This document shows positions 16,101 to 25,568 of a DNA stretch of 55,152 bases, in pieces. The notes below the pieces were generated by a model, which was not told the DNA's origin, ran no database searches, and saw only the letters and a program-made list of their open reading frames with translations. A program made the position numbers and the translations under genes. Source of the stretch: an uncultured Oscillospiraceae bacterium (GTDB lineage: Bacteria > Bacillota > Clostridia > Oscillospirales > Oscillospiraceae); assembly GCA_934591725.1 (NCBI GenBank), contig CAKTPR010000001.1:1-55152 (forward strand), given 5' to 3'. How positions within the stretch are numbered: the stretch's first letter is position 1; each line of letters starts with the position of its first letter.

Positions 16101-16144
16101 ATATAATACAGCAATTATGTCTATTCGGAAAGAAGGATCGCGCC

Positions 16145-16759
16145 TTGTACCGCAGATATGTAAAAAGACTGCTCGATATAATCCTCTCCGCCGCCGGAAC
16201 GGTGGTGCTCTCTCCGCTGTTTTTAATTATTGCCGCGGCGATAAAGCTCGAAGACCCCGGCCCTGTGTTCTTCCGCCAGAAGCGCATCGGCATACATAAG
16301 ACGACCTTCAATATCATGAAATTCCGCTCCATGCGCGTCGATACCCCGCGCGATATGCCCACCCATCTTCTCAGCGATCCGCAGCGCTGGATCACGAAGA
16401 TCGGCGGCTTCCTGCGCAAGACGAGCCTTGATGAGCTTCCCCAGATCCTCCAGATCCTTTCCGGGAAAATGAGCATCGTCGGCCCGCGCCCCGCGCTCTG
16501 GAACCAGTATGACCTTATTGCCGAGCGCGATAAGTACGGTGCGAACGACGTCACCCCCGGCCTTACCGGCTGGGCGCAGGTCATGGGGCGCGATGAGCTT
16601 GAGATCGAGGACAAGGCTCGCTATGACGGCGAGTATGCCCGGAACCTGAGCTTTGCCTTTGATGTCAGAATCTTCTTCATGACCATCGGCAGCGTCCTGC
16701 ACCATAAGGGCGTCGTCGAGGGCGGCACCGGAGAGATGAAAAAGGAGCGCAGACAATGA
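16145..16759 (+). CDS. Initiating sugar-1-phosphate transferase (PglC/WecA-unrelated, bacterial sugar transferase family)
   Basis: A 204-residue monotopic phosphoglycosyl transferase (PF02397). An N-terminal re-entrant hydrophobic helix (RLLDIILSAAGTVVLSPLFL) is followed by FRQKRIGIHKTTFNIMKFRSM, DELPQ and IVGPRP, the family catalytic and nucleotide-binding motifs. It should load the first sugar phosphate onto undecaprenyl phosphate at the inner leaflet. The proposed start is TTG at 16145, with AGAAGGA about 8 nt upstream; the ATG at 16091 overlaps the promoter. It opens a 13-gene locus and overlaps the next gene by 4 bp. Confidence 0.85.
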   Translation: MYRRYVKRLLDIILSAAGTVVLSPLFLIIAAAIKLEDPGPVFFRQKRIGIHKTTFNIMKFRSMRVDTPRDMPTHLLSDPQRWITKIGGFLRKTSLDELPQILQILSGKMSIVGPRPALWNQYDLIAERDKYGANDVTPGLTGWAQVMGRDELEIEDKARYDGEYARNLSFAFDVRIFFMTIGSVLHHKGVVEGGTGEMKKERRQ

Positions 16760-17643
16760 TCGCTGTCACCGGCATCACCGGCCATTCCGGTAAGTTCTTC
16801 CTCAAACAGCTTGTTGATAACAATTATCCCGGCGATCTGCGCTGCCTTGTGCGCGAAAGCTCCGATACCTCTGCGCTCGACGCTTCCGGCCTCAATATAG
16901 AGAAGCTCTGCGGCAGCATCGATTCGGACGCCGACCTTGAGCGTCTGGTGCGCGGCGCGGATACCGTCGTGCATATCGCCGGTATCTGGAAGACCCCGCG
17001 CCTGCTTGCAGCCATTGAGCGCGTGGGCGGCGTGAAGCACGTCATTCTCGTGCACACCACCGGCGTGTATTCAAAATATAAGATGGCCTCCGCCGAGTAT
17101 AAGGCTGTCGAGGAGGATATGCAGCAGTACCTTGACCGCGGCATGAACATCACCATCCTCCGCCCCACTATGATTTTCGGCGACCTGCGCGACCATAACG
17201 TTTCCAAATTCATCCGCATGGTCGATAAGCTGCCTGTCATGCCGGAGATCGACCACGGCACAGGCCCCATCCAGCCCGTGAATGCGCGCGACCTCGGTCA
17301 GGCCTATTATAAGGCCGCCATGTGTGAGCGCCTGCCGCAGCTGGAGTATATCTGCTCTGGCGAGCGTCCCCTCACGGTGCATGAGCTGTGCGCGCTGATA
17401 GGGGAGTATCTCGGCAAAAAGACGCGCTTTGTGAGCTTTTCCATGGGCTTCGGCGTCTTTCTTGCCAAGGCTCTCAAGGCCGTGACCTTCGGGAAGAAGG
17501 ACTATGTCGAGAAAGTCCTGCGCCTCGGCGAAGACCGCAGCTTCAGCCATGAAGCCGCTTCGCGGGACTTCGGCTATGCGCCCGGCAGCTTCAATGACGG
17601 ACTCAAAAGGGAAGTCGAGGAATACATGAAGCATGGAAAGTAA
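16756..17643 (+). CDS. NAD(P)-dependent epimerase/dehydratase family protein
   Basis: A 295-residue Rossmann-fold protein of the extended SDR/NmrA type. The nucleotide-binding loop TGITGHSG is at residues 5-12, an Asp-rich acidic loop near 55, and the VHTTGVYSKYK region (about 99-109) covers the usual catalytic Ser/Tyr zone. PTMIFGD and the C-terminal sugar-binding half follow. It probably modifies a nucleotide- or lipid-linked sugar for the polymer. The strict YxxxK triad is not clean: SKYKMASAEYK offers only alternatives, so chemistry is uncertain. Its ATG overlaps the preceding stop (ATGA). Confidence 0.72.
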   Translation: MIAVTGITGHSGKFFLKQLVDNNYPGDLRCLVRESSDTSALDASGLNIEKLCGSIDSDADLERLVRGADTVVHIAGIWKTPRLLAAIERVGGVKHVILVHTTGVYSKYKMASAEYKAVEEDMQQYLDRGMNITILRPTMIFGDLRDHNVSKFIRMVDKLPVMPEIDHGTGPIQPVNARDLGQAYYKAAMCERLPQLEYICSGERPLTVHELCALIGEYLGKKTRFVSFSMGFGVFLAKALKAVTFGKKDYVEKVLRLGEDRSFSHEAASRDFGYAPGSFNDGLKREVEEYMKHGK

Positions 17644-18727
17644 AAAGATACTCATCCTTTCAAATCATTTTATCACTCTCTATAACTTCCGGCGGGAGCT
17701 TATCGCCCGTCTTGTTTCGCGCGGCCATAAGGTCTATATCTCCATGCCTGAGGACGAGCGCAATGAGTATTTCTCGCAGCTCGGCTGTGAGATCATCATC
17801 ACGCCTATGTCCCGCCGCGGCATGAACCCTGCGCAGGATATGGCTCTGCTTCGCCAGTATAAGCGCATTATGCGCGAGGTGCAGCCCGATATTATATTCA
17901 GCTACACAATAAAGCCGAATATCTACGGCACCATGGCCTCGAACGCCCTGCACTACAAGCAGGTCTGCAACGTCACCGGCACCGGCGCGACCTTCCTGCA
18001 TGAGAACCTGCTCGCAAAGCTCGTGCGCGCGCTTTACCGCCATTCAATGAAATATGCCTATAAGGTCTTTTTCCAGAACTCCGGCGACCGGGACTATTTC
18101 ATCCGCCACCGTATGGTGCGCGATAACTGGGACATGCTCCCCGGCTCCGGCGTGAACCTTGAGCAGCATGCGTTTTCCCCCATGCCAGAGGGCGATACCG
18201 TCGGCTTTATCTATATCGGCCGCATCATGGCCGTCAAGGGCGTCGAGCAGTTTATGGACTGCGCCCGCACCATACGCCGGGAGCATCCGGAGACGCGCTT
18301 TTATATGGCCGGCTTCATCGAGGAGGAGCGCTATAAGGCGCTCGTTGATGAGTATGTCAAGGACGGCTCGATAGAATACCTTGGCTTCCGCAAGGATATC
18401 GACGAGTGGATAGCCAAGTGCTGCTGCACTGTCCTGCCCTCGCTCGGCGGCGAGGGCGTGCCGAACGTCATGCTTGAGTCCGCCGCCTCAGGCCGCGCCT
18501 GCATCGCAGCGCGCATCCCCGGCTCCGTCGACACGATAGACGACGGCGTCACCGGCTATCTCTATACCCCCGGCAGCACCGGGGAGCTTATCTCCTGCGT
18601 CAAAAAGTTCCTTGCGCTCTCACCCGAAGAGCGCGCCGCGATGGGGCGCGCGGGCAGAGCCAAGATGGAAAAGGAATTTGACCGTGAGATAGTTATAGAT
18701 AAATATATCCGGGAGGTCGAGCAATGA
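17633..18727 (+). CDS. Glycosyltransferase family 4
   Basis: A 364-residue GT-B glycosyltransferase like PglA/TuaC. The N-terminal Rossmann domain begins KKILILSNHFITLYNFRREL. The acceptor-side motif GTGATFLHE is in the first half, and the C-terminal domain has YIGRIMAVKGVEQF and the donor-binding GEGVPNVMLESAASGRACIA (EX7E type). It starts inside the epimerase gene (11-bp overlap). It probably adds the second sugar to the lipid-linked intermediate. Confidence 0.85.
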   Translation: MESKKILILSNHFITLYNFRRELIARLVSRGHKVYISMPEDERNEYFSQLGCEIIITPMSRRGMNPAQDMALLRQYKRIMREVQPDIIFSYTIKPNIYGTMASNALHYKQVCNVTGTGATFLHENLLAKLVRALYRHSMKYAYKVFFQNSGDRDYFIRHRMVRDNWDMLPGSGVNLEQHAFSPMPEGDTVGFIYIGRIMAVKGVEQFMDCARTIRREHPETRFYMAGFIEEERYKALVDEYVKDGSIEYLGFRKDIDEWIAKCCCTVLPSLGGEGVPNVMLESAASGRACIAARIPGSVDTIDDGVTGYLYTPGSTGELISCVKKFLALSPEERAAMGRAGRAKMEKEFDREIVIDKYIREVEQ

Positions 18728-19284
18728 ACAGATATCTCCGCGCCCTTGTTGTTGTGCCCACCGGCGCATTGAAGATGGGCTTTGCGAAGCTCTTTCATCC
18801 CAAGTCCTTTCATGGCCCTGCCCTCTGCATGGTCTCCCCGCACAGTGAAATTACGCTCAACGGCGGCAGACTCTCCATCGGCTCGGGCTTCAAGATGCGC
18901 GACGGTGCAAAGCTCCGTGTGCGAAAGGGAGCCGAGTGCGTCCTTGGCAAAAACGTCTCCCTCAACTCCAATGATATGATCGTCTGCCATGAGAAGATCA
19001 TCCTCGGCGATAATATCCAGCTCTCGCCGAACGTGCAGATATACGACCATGACCATGACTACCGCGCCGAGGGCGGCGTGGCCGCGATGAAGTATAAGAC
19101 CGCGCCCGTCGAGATCGGCAATAACGTCTGGATCGGCGCAAACTGCGTCATCCTGCGCGGCACGAAGATCGGCGATAACTGCGTCGTCGCCGCCGGCAGC
19201 GTTATAAAGGGCAAGTTCCCGGCCAATACGCTTATCTACCAGAAGCGTGAAACAGAGATAAAGACGCGGGAGGTGGGTGTCTGA
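18724..19284 (+). CDS. Hexapeptide-repeat acetyltransferase (maltose/galactoside O-acetyltransferase-like)
   Basis: A 186-residue left-handed beta-helix protein. Hexapeptide repeats run through NGGRLSIGSGFKM, CVLGKNVSLNSND, VEIGNNVWIGANCVIL and GDNCVVAAGSVIKG. The DHDHDYR segment (about residues 103-109) matches the catalytic His region of the maltose O-acetyltransferase/NodL group. It overlaps the preceding glycosyltransferase by 4 bp and the next by 1 bp. It likely O-acetylates a sugar of the polymer. Confidence 0.82.
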   Translation: MNRYLRALVVVPTGALKMGFAKLFHPKSFHGPALCMVSPHSEITLNGGRLSIGSGFKMRDGAKLRVRKGAECVLGKNVSLNSNDMIVCHEKIILGDNIQLSPNVQIYDHDHDYRAEGGVAAMKYKTAPVEIGNNVWIGANCVILRGTKIGDNCVVAAGSVIKGKFPANTLIYQKRETEIKTREVGV

Positions 19285-20381
19285 TGGTGCGCATCCTGCA
19301 AATGATCGGCAGCCTGAACGTCGGCGGCTCGCAGACGATGATCCTGAACCTTTATCGCAACATCGACCGCGAGAAGATACAGTTTGATTTTGTACTCGAC
19401 CACCCCAATGAGCGGTACTTTGCTGCCGATGCCGAAGCTCTCGGTGCGCGGATATATAGCCTGCCCGGCTTTACCGGCTTCAATGCCCATGAGGTCAAAA
19501 AGGCGTGGGATGTTTTTCTCACCGAACACCCGGAGTATAAGGTGCTCCATTCCCATGTCCGCAGCTATGCCTCGCTCTATCTGCCCGTTGCCAAAAAGCA
19601 CGGGCTCAGGACTATCATTCACAGCCATAATACCTCGAACGGTTCCGGCATCTCTTCCCTTGTAAAGCAGCTCATGCAGAAGCCATTGAGAGATCAGGCG
19701 GATGTGCTCATGGCCTGTTCGCGCGAAGCGGGGAAGTGGCTTTTCGGCAAGGAAGCCTGCGCGCGGGATAATTATATCTTCCTGCCGAACGCCGTTGATA
19801 CCCGGCGTTTCCGTCTGCCTGAGAGTGTGCGCGAGAAGTACCGCGCGGAACTTAACCTGACAAATAAGCTCGTCATCGGCCATGTCGGCCGCTTCCAGCC
19901 CGCGAAGAACCAGTCCTTCCTGCTGGATATATTCTCTCTTGTGCATGAGCGCCGCCCGGAATCTGCGCTTCTCCTTGTCGGGGACGGCGATCTCCGCGCC
20001 CGGTGCGAGGAAAAGGCTGCCGCGCTTGGCCTTACGGACAGCGTCATCTTCACCGGCAACCGCAGTGATGTGCCGGAGCTTTTGCAGACGATGGATGTTT
20101 TCGCCTTCCCCTCCGTGTGGGAGGGCTTGCCCGTCACGCTTATCGAGGCGCAGGCCGCAGGACTTCCGTGCTATGTGTCCTCAAACGTCAGCGGCGATGC
20201 GGATGTCTCCCCGCTGATCGAGCACCTGCCGATAGACGATGCCGCCATCTGGGCGGATAAGCTGCTGAACGCCCCTCCGCGCCGCGATGTGACGGAGTAT
20301 ATAGTCCGCGCCGGCTTCGATGCGCGCACATCAGCCGAGAAAATGACCGAGCTTTACCTACGCCTTGCCGGTGAAGAGTAA
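19284..20381 (+). CDS. Glycosyltransferase family 4 (EpsF-like)
   Basis: A 365-residue GT-B enzyme. MVRILQMIGSLNVGGSQTMILNLYR is the classic EpsF-type N-terminus with the GG acceptor loop. HSHVRSYASLY and IHSHNTS follow, then IGHVGRFQPAKNQSFLLDIF and the donor-binding WEGLPVTLIEAQAAGLPCYV motif. The start codon overlaps the previous stop by one base. The gene encodes a cytoplasmic sugar transferase of the polymer pathway. Confidence 0.87.
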   Translation: MVRILQMIGSLNVGGSQTMILNLYRNIDREKIQFDFVLDHPNERYFAADAEALGARIYSLPGFTGFNAHEVKKAWDVFLTEHPEYKVLHSHVRSYASLYLPVAKKHGLRTIIHSHNTSNGSGISSLVKQLMQKPLRDQADVLMACSREAGKWLFGKEACARDNYIFLPNAVDTRRFRLPESVREKYRAELNLTNKLVIGHVGRFQPAKNQSFLLDIFSLVHERRPESALLLVGDGDLRARCEEKAAALGLTDSVIFTGNRSDVPELLQTMDVFAFPSVWEGLPVTLIEAQAAGLPCYVSSNVSGDADVSPLIEHLPIDDAAIWADKLLNAPPRRDVTEYIVRAGFDARTSAEKMTELYLRLAGEE

Positions 20382-20425
20382 GCAAACTGCGTTATTTTAA
20401 TATAAAAACTAAACGATAAGTGAAA

Positions 20426-21523
20426 ATGAAAGTAAATAAAAATACATTGATGTTTTATATAAACGCCATCCACGGCGGCGGAGCGGAGCGGGTCATTCTC
20501 CAGCTGGCTTACCGTTTTGCTCAGGCGGGGTACCGCAGCATCCTTGTTACCTCCTTTGTCGATGAGCATGAGTACCCCGTTCCGGAGGGGGTGGAGCGCG
20601 TCTCGATTGAAAATGAGCAGATCATCCAGTCCCGCCTCAAGAGAAATCTGTCACGGATAAAGGCTCTGCGCGCTCTTTGCAGAAAGGAGCGGCCGGCGGC
20701 CCTCATTTCCTTCATGGCAGAGCCGAATTTCAGGTCAATATTGGCCACTTTTGGTCTTCCGACCAAGTGCATCGTCTCCGTCAGGAACGACCCGGAGAAG
20801 GAGTATGCCGGGCGTCTCGGCCGCCTTGTCGGAAAACTTCTGCTCCCGATGGCGGATGGCTGCGTCTTCCAGACCGAACAGGCCAGGGCGTGGTTCCCGA
20901 AGCGTCTGCAAAAGAAAGCCGCTATTATAATGAATCAGGTGGACGGCCGCTTTTTTGAAACGGAGCTGTCGCCGGAGCGCGGCGGCATCGTCACCGCAGG
21001 CCGCCTGAATGTGCAGAAAAATCAGGCGCTTCTTATAAAGGCCTATAGTAAAATAGCCTCAAAGGTTCAGGACGATCTGTTTATCTACGGCGCGGGAGAG
21101 CTGCGCGAGGAGCTTCTTGCGCTTGCCGCGTCCCTTGGAATACCGGAGCGTGTACACCTGCCCGGATCGTCTGGGAACATGCCGGAGACGCTCAGCCGCG
21201 CAAGGCTGTTCGTCCTGCCCTCGGACTATGAGGGGATGCCCAATGCGCTGCTCGAAGCGCTCGCGATGGGGCTTCCCTGCATCGCGACTGACTGCCCCTG
21301 CGGCGGCCCCGCCATGGTCATTGACCCGGGGCGAAACGGCTGGCTTATCCCCGTCGGGGATGAGACGGCGCTCGCTGCGAGGATGCTATGGGCGCTGCGC
21401 AGCCCGGAGCGCTGCGAGACTGTCGGAAACGCTGCGCGTCTGCGCGCGGAAGCCTTCCGGCCTGAGAATATTTTCTCTCTCTGGAAGAACTTTATTGAAG
21501 GAATAATCGCAAAAAGGGGCTGA
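20426..21523 (+). CDS. Glycosyltransferase family 4
   Basis: A 365-residue GT-B enzyme. INAIHGGGAERVILQLAYRFAQ holds the GGGAERV loop; the second domain has GRLNVQKNQALLIKAY and DYEGMPNALLEALAMGLPCIATDCPCGGP with the GGP motif of GalNAc/GlcNAc-type enzymes. Neither the ATG at 20426 nor the GTG at 20420 has a strong RBS. The 44-nt AT-rich gap before it is the largest in the first half of the locus. It ends 3 nt before the TupA-like gene. Confidence 0.84.
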   Translation: MKVNKNTLMFYINAIHGGGAERVILQLAYRFAQAGYRSILVTSFVDEHEYPVPEGVERVSIENEQIIQSRLKRNLSRIKALRALCRKERPAALISFMAEPNFRSILATFGLPTKCIVSVRNDPEKEYAGRLGRLVGKLLLPMADGCVFQTEQARAWFPKRLQKKAAIIMNQVDGRFFETELSPERGGIVTAGRLNVQKNQALLIKAYSKIASKVQDDLFIYGAGELREELLALAASLGIPERVHLPGSSGNMPETLSRARLFVLPSDYEGMPNALLEALAMGLPCIATDCPCGGPAMVIDPGRNGWLIPVGDETALAARMLWALRSPERCETVGNAARLRAEAFRPENIFSLWKNFIEGIIAKRG

Positions 21524-21526
21524 AAT

Positions 21527-22432
21527 ATGAGCGTTGCAGGATTAAAATACTATCTTTCAAGTCCGGCGAATATGTTTGATTTCTTTGCCGACCGCAATAT
21601 GCTCAACTGGATGCCGGATGAAGCCTTTCTTAAAAGAAAGTTCAGGCTCAATATGGGCTATGAACTCGATCTTGAAAATCCCAAAACCTTTAACGAAAAG
21701 CTCCAGTGGCTGAAGCTCTATGACCGCAAACCCTTGTATACCAAGCTTGTCGACAAATATGAGGTCAGAAAATACATCGCCGGAAAGATAGGTGAAGAGT
21801 ATCTTATCCCTCTTGTCGGCGGCCCGTGGAACAGCCCGGATGAGATAGATTTTGCCGCGCTGCCGGATCAGTTCGTTCTCAAATGCACTCATGACAGCGG
21901 CGGCGTTATTATCTGCAAGGATAAGTCAGCGTTCGATATTCCTGCCGCAAAAGCAGTGCTCAATAAGCACCTTAAGCGCAATTTCTATTGGGCTAACCGA
22001 GAATGGCCGTATAAGGACGTACCGCCCCGGATCATTGCAGAAAAGTACATGGAGGATGAGACCGGCGAGCTGCGCGATTTCAAAGTCTTCTGCTTTAACG
22101 GAACGCCCAGAATGATGTATATATCAAGGGATGCGGCGGTTGACACGACGACGGACTTCTTTGACATGGACTTCAATCATCTGCCGATCCGGATGAAGGA
22201 TCCGAACTCTGCGATACTGCCGGCAAAGCCTGAGGGCTTTGAAGAAATGCGGCGAATAGCTTCAGTCCTGTCTGAAGGCATTCCCCATGTTCGCACAGAC
22301 TTTTATTGTGTAAATGGCAAGATCTATTTCGGGGAACTGACGTTCTACCATAATGGAGGGTTTACCGGCATTAAGCCGGAAGAGTGGAATTACAAGGTCG
22401 GCGACTGGTTAAAACTCCCAGGGAAAGAGTAA
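21527..22432 (+). CDS. TupA-like ATP-grasp protein (glycosyltransferase-like, copy 1)
   Basis: A 301-residue protein of the TupA-like ATPgrasp family (PF14305), often annotated as a glycosyltransferase. Diagnostic blocks are NPKTFNEKLQWLKLYDRKPLYTKLVDKYEVR, FVLKCTHDSGG, IAEKYMEDETGELRDFKVFCFNG and YFGELTFYHNGG. ATP-grasp folds make amide or ester links, so a peptide or amino acid modification of the polymer is conceivable, as proposed for TupA in teichuronopeptide synthesis. A paralogue lies at 29784-30701, outside the locus on the other strand. Confidence 0.82.
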   Translation: MSVAGLKYYLSSPANMFDFFADRNMLNWMPDEAFLKRKFRLNMGYELDLENPKTFNEKLQWLKLYDRKPLYTKLVDKYEVRKYIAGKIGEEYLIPLVGGPWNSPDEIDFAALPDQFVLKCTHDSGGVIICKDKSAFDIPAAKAVLNKHLKRNFYWANREWPYKDVPPRIIAEKYMEDETGELRDFKVFCFNGTPRMMYISRDAAVDTTTDFFDMDFNHLPIRMKDPNSAILPAKPEGFEEMRRIASVLSEGIPHVRTDFYCVNGKIYFGELTFYHNGGFTGIKPEEWNYKVGDWLKLPGKE

Positions 22433-22438
22433 CGGTTT

Positions 22439-23503
22439 ATGGACAACAGCATCAAGTTCAGCATCATGACGCCGGTGTATAAGGTGGAGCAGTATCTGCC
22501 GGAGTGCATCGAGTCTGTGCTTGACCAGACATACGGAAATTTTGAATTCATACTCGTGGACGACGGGTCACCCGACCACAGCGGCGAGATATGCGAGCAG
22601 TACGCAGAAAAGGACAGCCGCATCCGCGTGTTCCACAAGCCCAACGGCGGCCTCATGCACACCCGCCGGTATGCGCTTGAGCGCGCGCAGGGTGACTATT
22701 ATGTCTTCCTCGATTCGGACGATTACCTGAGCCTTGATACGCTGGAAACCCTGCACCGGTACATAAGCGAGACCGGAGCCGACTGCGTCATCTACGGCTT
22801 TGAGTGGCTGCGCCCGGAGGGTACGGTACACGTGCAGTGCGCCCCCTGCGACTGCGGAAGGGTCATAAGCGACAGACGCGAGCTTTATAATATCATCTTC
22901 AATAACGACAGCTACAATTCACTGTGCCGCAAGTGCGTGAGGGCGTCATGCTTTGACGGGCGCGATCACAGCGCAAGCTACCATATCAAGAACGGTGAAG
23001 ACTGTGTGCAGACGATAGAGATCATCGAGAACGCGCGCAGCGTTGTGTTCATCCCGGAGCTGCTCTACCGCTACCGGTATAATTCGGCAAGCATCACGCA
23101 CTCCAATGAGTTCGATAATTACAGCGCCGACTTTGAGGTAAGCGAGATAGTGCTCGGTTTCCTCCGGCACGCCGGTGTGCTGACAGAGGAGGACATGGAC
23201 AGGCTCAGAAACAAGGAGCTTGACGAGATGGCCGTTGAGATAAAGCGCATCTGCCGCTATGCCTCCACAAGAGAGCACAAGCGCTCCGCGATAGCATCGA
23301 TCCGGGAAAGCAGCTTTTACGGGGAGTTTCTTGAAGCGGGCTACCGGCCTGCCGCACCGCTTCCGGGGCAGCAGCTGCCGGACGCGATGAGAAGAAGGCT
23401 CAACCGGCTCACCGCAATGCTTCTGAAAGCGCGCCGGTATGACGCGATAATAAACATCAACACCCTGCTCTACCGCACGGCGAAGGCCGCGGGAGCGAGG
23501 TGA
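22439..23503 (+). CDS. Glycosyltransferase family 2
   Basis: A 354-residue GT-A enzyme. FSIMTPVYKVEQYLPECIES opens the domain, VDDGSPDHSG and FLDSDDYLS carry the acidic metal/nucleotide-binding residues, and a C-terminal helical region (about 230-354) is of variable type. It sits 6 nt after the TupA gene and 16 nt before the flippase gene. It transfers a sugar from a nucleotide donor; the donor is not deducible. Confidence 0.86.
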   Translation: MDNSIKFSIMTPVYKVEQYLPECIESVLDQTYGNFEFILVDDGSPDHSGEICEQYAEKDSRIRVFHKPNGGLMHTRRYALERAQGDYYVFLDSDDYLSLDTLETLHRYISETGADCVIYGFEWLRPEGTVHVQCAPCDCGRVISDRRELYNIIFNNDSYNSLCRKCVRASCFDGRDHSASYHIKNGEDCVQTIEIIENARSVVFIPELLYRYRYNSASITHSNEFDNYSADFEVSEIVLGFLRHAGVLTEEDMDRLRNKELDEMAVEIKRICRYASTREHKRSAIASIRESSFYGEFLEAGYRPAAPLPGQQLPDAMRRRLNRLTAMLLKARRYDAIININTLLYRTAKAAGAR

Positions 23504-23519
23504 CAGCGAAGGTCGGAGC

Positions 23520-24986
23520 ATGAACAAGGCAAAAGTAATAAAATCACTTATGTACAAATTCATAGAACGCTTTTCGGTCAAGGGCATCGGGCTTGTAATA
23601 AGCATAATCCTCGCACGTCTGCTTGCGCCGGAGGTGTTCGGGCAGCTCGCGCTGCTGACGGTGTTCACCGATCTCTCAATGACGGTGGTCGACGGCGGCC
23701 TGAGCTCGGCGCTCGTGCAGAGCAAGGAGGCCGGGGAGCGGGATTATTCGACGGTGTTTATAATAACGCTGGCGCTGTCCGCGCTGATGATAGCGCTGCT
23801 GTACCTTGCAGCGCCATATATCGCCGACTACTATAAAAGCCCGGCGCTCATAACGCCGCTGCGCTTTTACTCGCTGTCGATGCTCTTCAGCGCTTTTAAC
23901 TCCGTACAGGTCGCGCGCATGCAGCGCGAGATGCGCTTTCGCGAGATGATGTACTGCAGCCTTGCCGCAACGCTGATCGCCGGCACCTTCGGCATAGTGC
24001 TGGCGTATAAGGGCGCAGGGCTCTGGGCGCTGGTGGGCTACTATTTCTCACACATCGCGGTGACCTGCATCGCCATGTTCTGCACGGATCGCTGGATCCC
24101 ACGCGGAGAATTTTCAAAGGACAGCGCGAAGCGGCTCTACGGCTTCGGGTTAAAGATACTTGCCTCATCAATGATAACGACGATATATAACGACATTCGT
24201 CCGCTTATAATCGGCAAAAAATTCTCGACTGCCGACCTAGGTTATTACGAGCGCGGACAGCGCTTTTCGAGCACCGTCTCCATAAACCTCGATACGGCGG
24301 TGCAGTCGGTCATGTTCCCGGTCATGGCGCAGGCGCAGGACGATAAAAAGCAGGTGCGCGCAATGCTCAGGCGCGCGCAGACCATGGGCGCGTTCATAAT
24401 TTTCCCGGCGATGGTCGGCATGGCCGCCGTTGCGGAGCCGATGGTGCGCCTGCTGCTGACAGAAAAATGGATGCCCTGCGTCATATTCGTGCAGATACTG
24501 TGCATCGCCGAGATGCAGGTGCCGCTGACCTCGGCAAACCTCGTGGTAGTAAAAGCGCTGGGGCGCAGCGATATCCTGATGAAGCAGGAGGTACTGCGCA
24601 GAGTTCTGATGATAATCGTGCTGCTTATAACGGTGTTTGCCTTTGACTCGGTCGTGGCGATCGCCTGCGGTTTCCTGTTCAGCGCGTGGCTGGATGCGTT
24701 CATCACCTCGATACCGGTTAAGAAGCTGCTGGGCTACGGCTTTGCCGATCAGGCAAAGGATATGTGGCGCAGCGCGCTGGCGGCGCTGATAATGGGCGCG
24801 GCAGTGGCGGCGCTCAACCTGCTGAACATACCGGACGCGGCAAAGCTCGTGATACAGATAGTCACCGGTGCGGCGGTGTATGCCGCGGCCTGCGCCGTGC
24901 TGAAAGTCGAAAGCCTTATGTACATTCTGAATATGCTCCGGAAACACAGGAGCGCAGAGAAGGAGGGGGACGCGGATGCTGAGTGA
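23520..24986 (+). CDS. Polysaccharide flippase, MOP superfamily (WzxC/TuaB-like)
   Basis: A 488-residue membrane protein with 12-14 predicted TM helices of the polysaccharide transporter (PST) branch of the MOP flippases. The family-typical start MYKFIERFSVKGIGLVISIILARLL and PEVFGQLALLTVF segment are present. It would move the undecaprenyl-linked repeat unit to the outer face. The C-terminus is charged (KHRSAEKEGDADAE) and overlaps the next gene by 11 bp. Confidence 0.86.
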   Translation: MNKAKVIKSLMYKFIERFSVKGIGLVISIILARLLAPEVFGQLALLTVFTDLSMTVVDGGLSSALVQSKEAGERDYSTVFIITLALSALMIALLYLAAPYIADYYKSPALITPLRFYSLSMLFSAFNSVQVARMQREMRFREMMYCSLAATLIAGTFGIVLAYKGAGLWALVGYYFSHIAVTCIAMFCTDRWIPRGEFSKDSAKRLYGFGLKILASSMITTIYNDIRPLIIGKKFSTADLGYYERGQRFSSTVSINLDTAVQSVMFPVMAQAQDDKKQVRAMLRRAQTMGAFIIFPAMVGMAAVAEPMVRLLLTEKWMPCVIFVQILCIAEMQVPLTSANLVVVKALGRSDILMKQEVLRRVLMIIVLLITVFAFDSVVAIACGFLFSAWLDAFITSIPVKKLLGYGFADQAKDMWRSALAALIMGAAVAALNLLNIPDAAKLVIQIVTGAAVYAAACAVLKVESLMYILNMLRKHRSAEKEGDADAE

Positions 24987-25551
24987 GGAGAAAAGAATAA
25001 AAACCAAGGCCCAGCTGAAGGAGTACCTCGATGTGGAGCTTGAACCGTATCAGCTGCATGGGAGACAGTACATCGCGTATATCTTCCAGATAAGCGAGCG
25101 GGCTATACTTCGCCGCCACACCATACTGCTGAGGAAGACAGAGTACCACCTGAACGCCGGGCACAAGCTCATCGGCGAGCTTTACTATGCGCGGCTTATG
25201 AAGTTTCAATTGAAGTATTCAATACACATTCCTATCAACTGCTTCGGAAAAGGGCTGAGGGTAATGCACGTCGGCCCATGCACGATGAACGGCGAGATCA
25301 CCGTCGGCGAAAACTGCCAGGTGAATATGTATGCGTCGGTCGTATGGAGCGACGGAAAGAACGAGGGAGTGCCAACCCTCGGAGACAATGTCACGCTCGG
25401 TCTGGGCTCGATCGTTCAGGGAAATATCACGCTGGCCGATAACATAACCGTCGGCAGCGGAGCGCTCGTGAACAAAAGCTTCCTTGAGCCGGGCATAAAC
25501 CTTGCAGGCGTGCCTGCCAGAAAGATCGGCGAAAAGAGCGCGGAGACATAA
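24976..25551 (+). CDS. Serine-acetyltransferase-like hexapeptide O-acetyltransferase
   Basis: A 191-residue LbH protein. A helical N-terminal third (to about residue 90) precedes a beta-helix with the LRVMHVGPCTMNGEITVG and VTLGLGSIVQGNITLADNITVGSGALV repeats. The layout is that of CysE/LbH_SAT proteins found in capsule loci, which acetylate sugars rather than serine. A His sits in the MHVGP turn where the catalytic His is expected. It starts inside the flippase gene (11-bp overlap). Confidence 0.78.
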   Translation: MLSEEKRIKTKAQLKEYLDVELEPYQLHGRQYIAYIFQISERAILRRHTILLRKTEYHLNAGHKLIGELYYARLMKFQLKYSIHIPINCFGKGLRVMHVGPCTMNGEITVGENCQVNMYASVVWSDGKNEGVPTLGDNVTLGLGSIVQGNITLADNITVGSGALVNKSFLEPGINLAGVPARKIGEKSAET

Positions 25552-25568
25552 GCGCCGGGAGGACGGAT

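Noticed and set aside
16091..16144. An ATG start at 16091 for the initiating sugar transferase
   Set aside because: It overlaps the extended -10 promoter; the TTG at 16145 has an RBS and gives the usual N-terminus.
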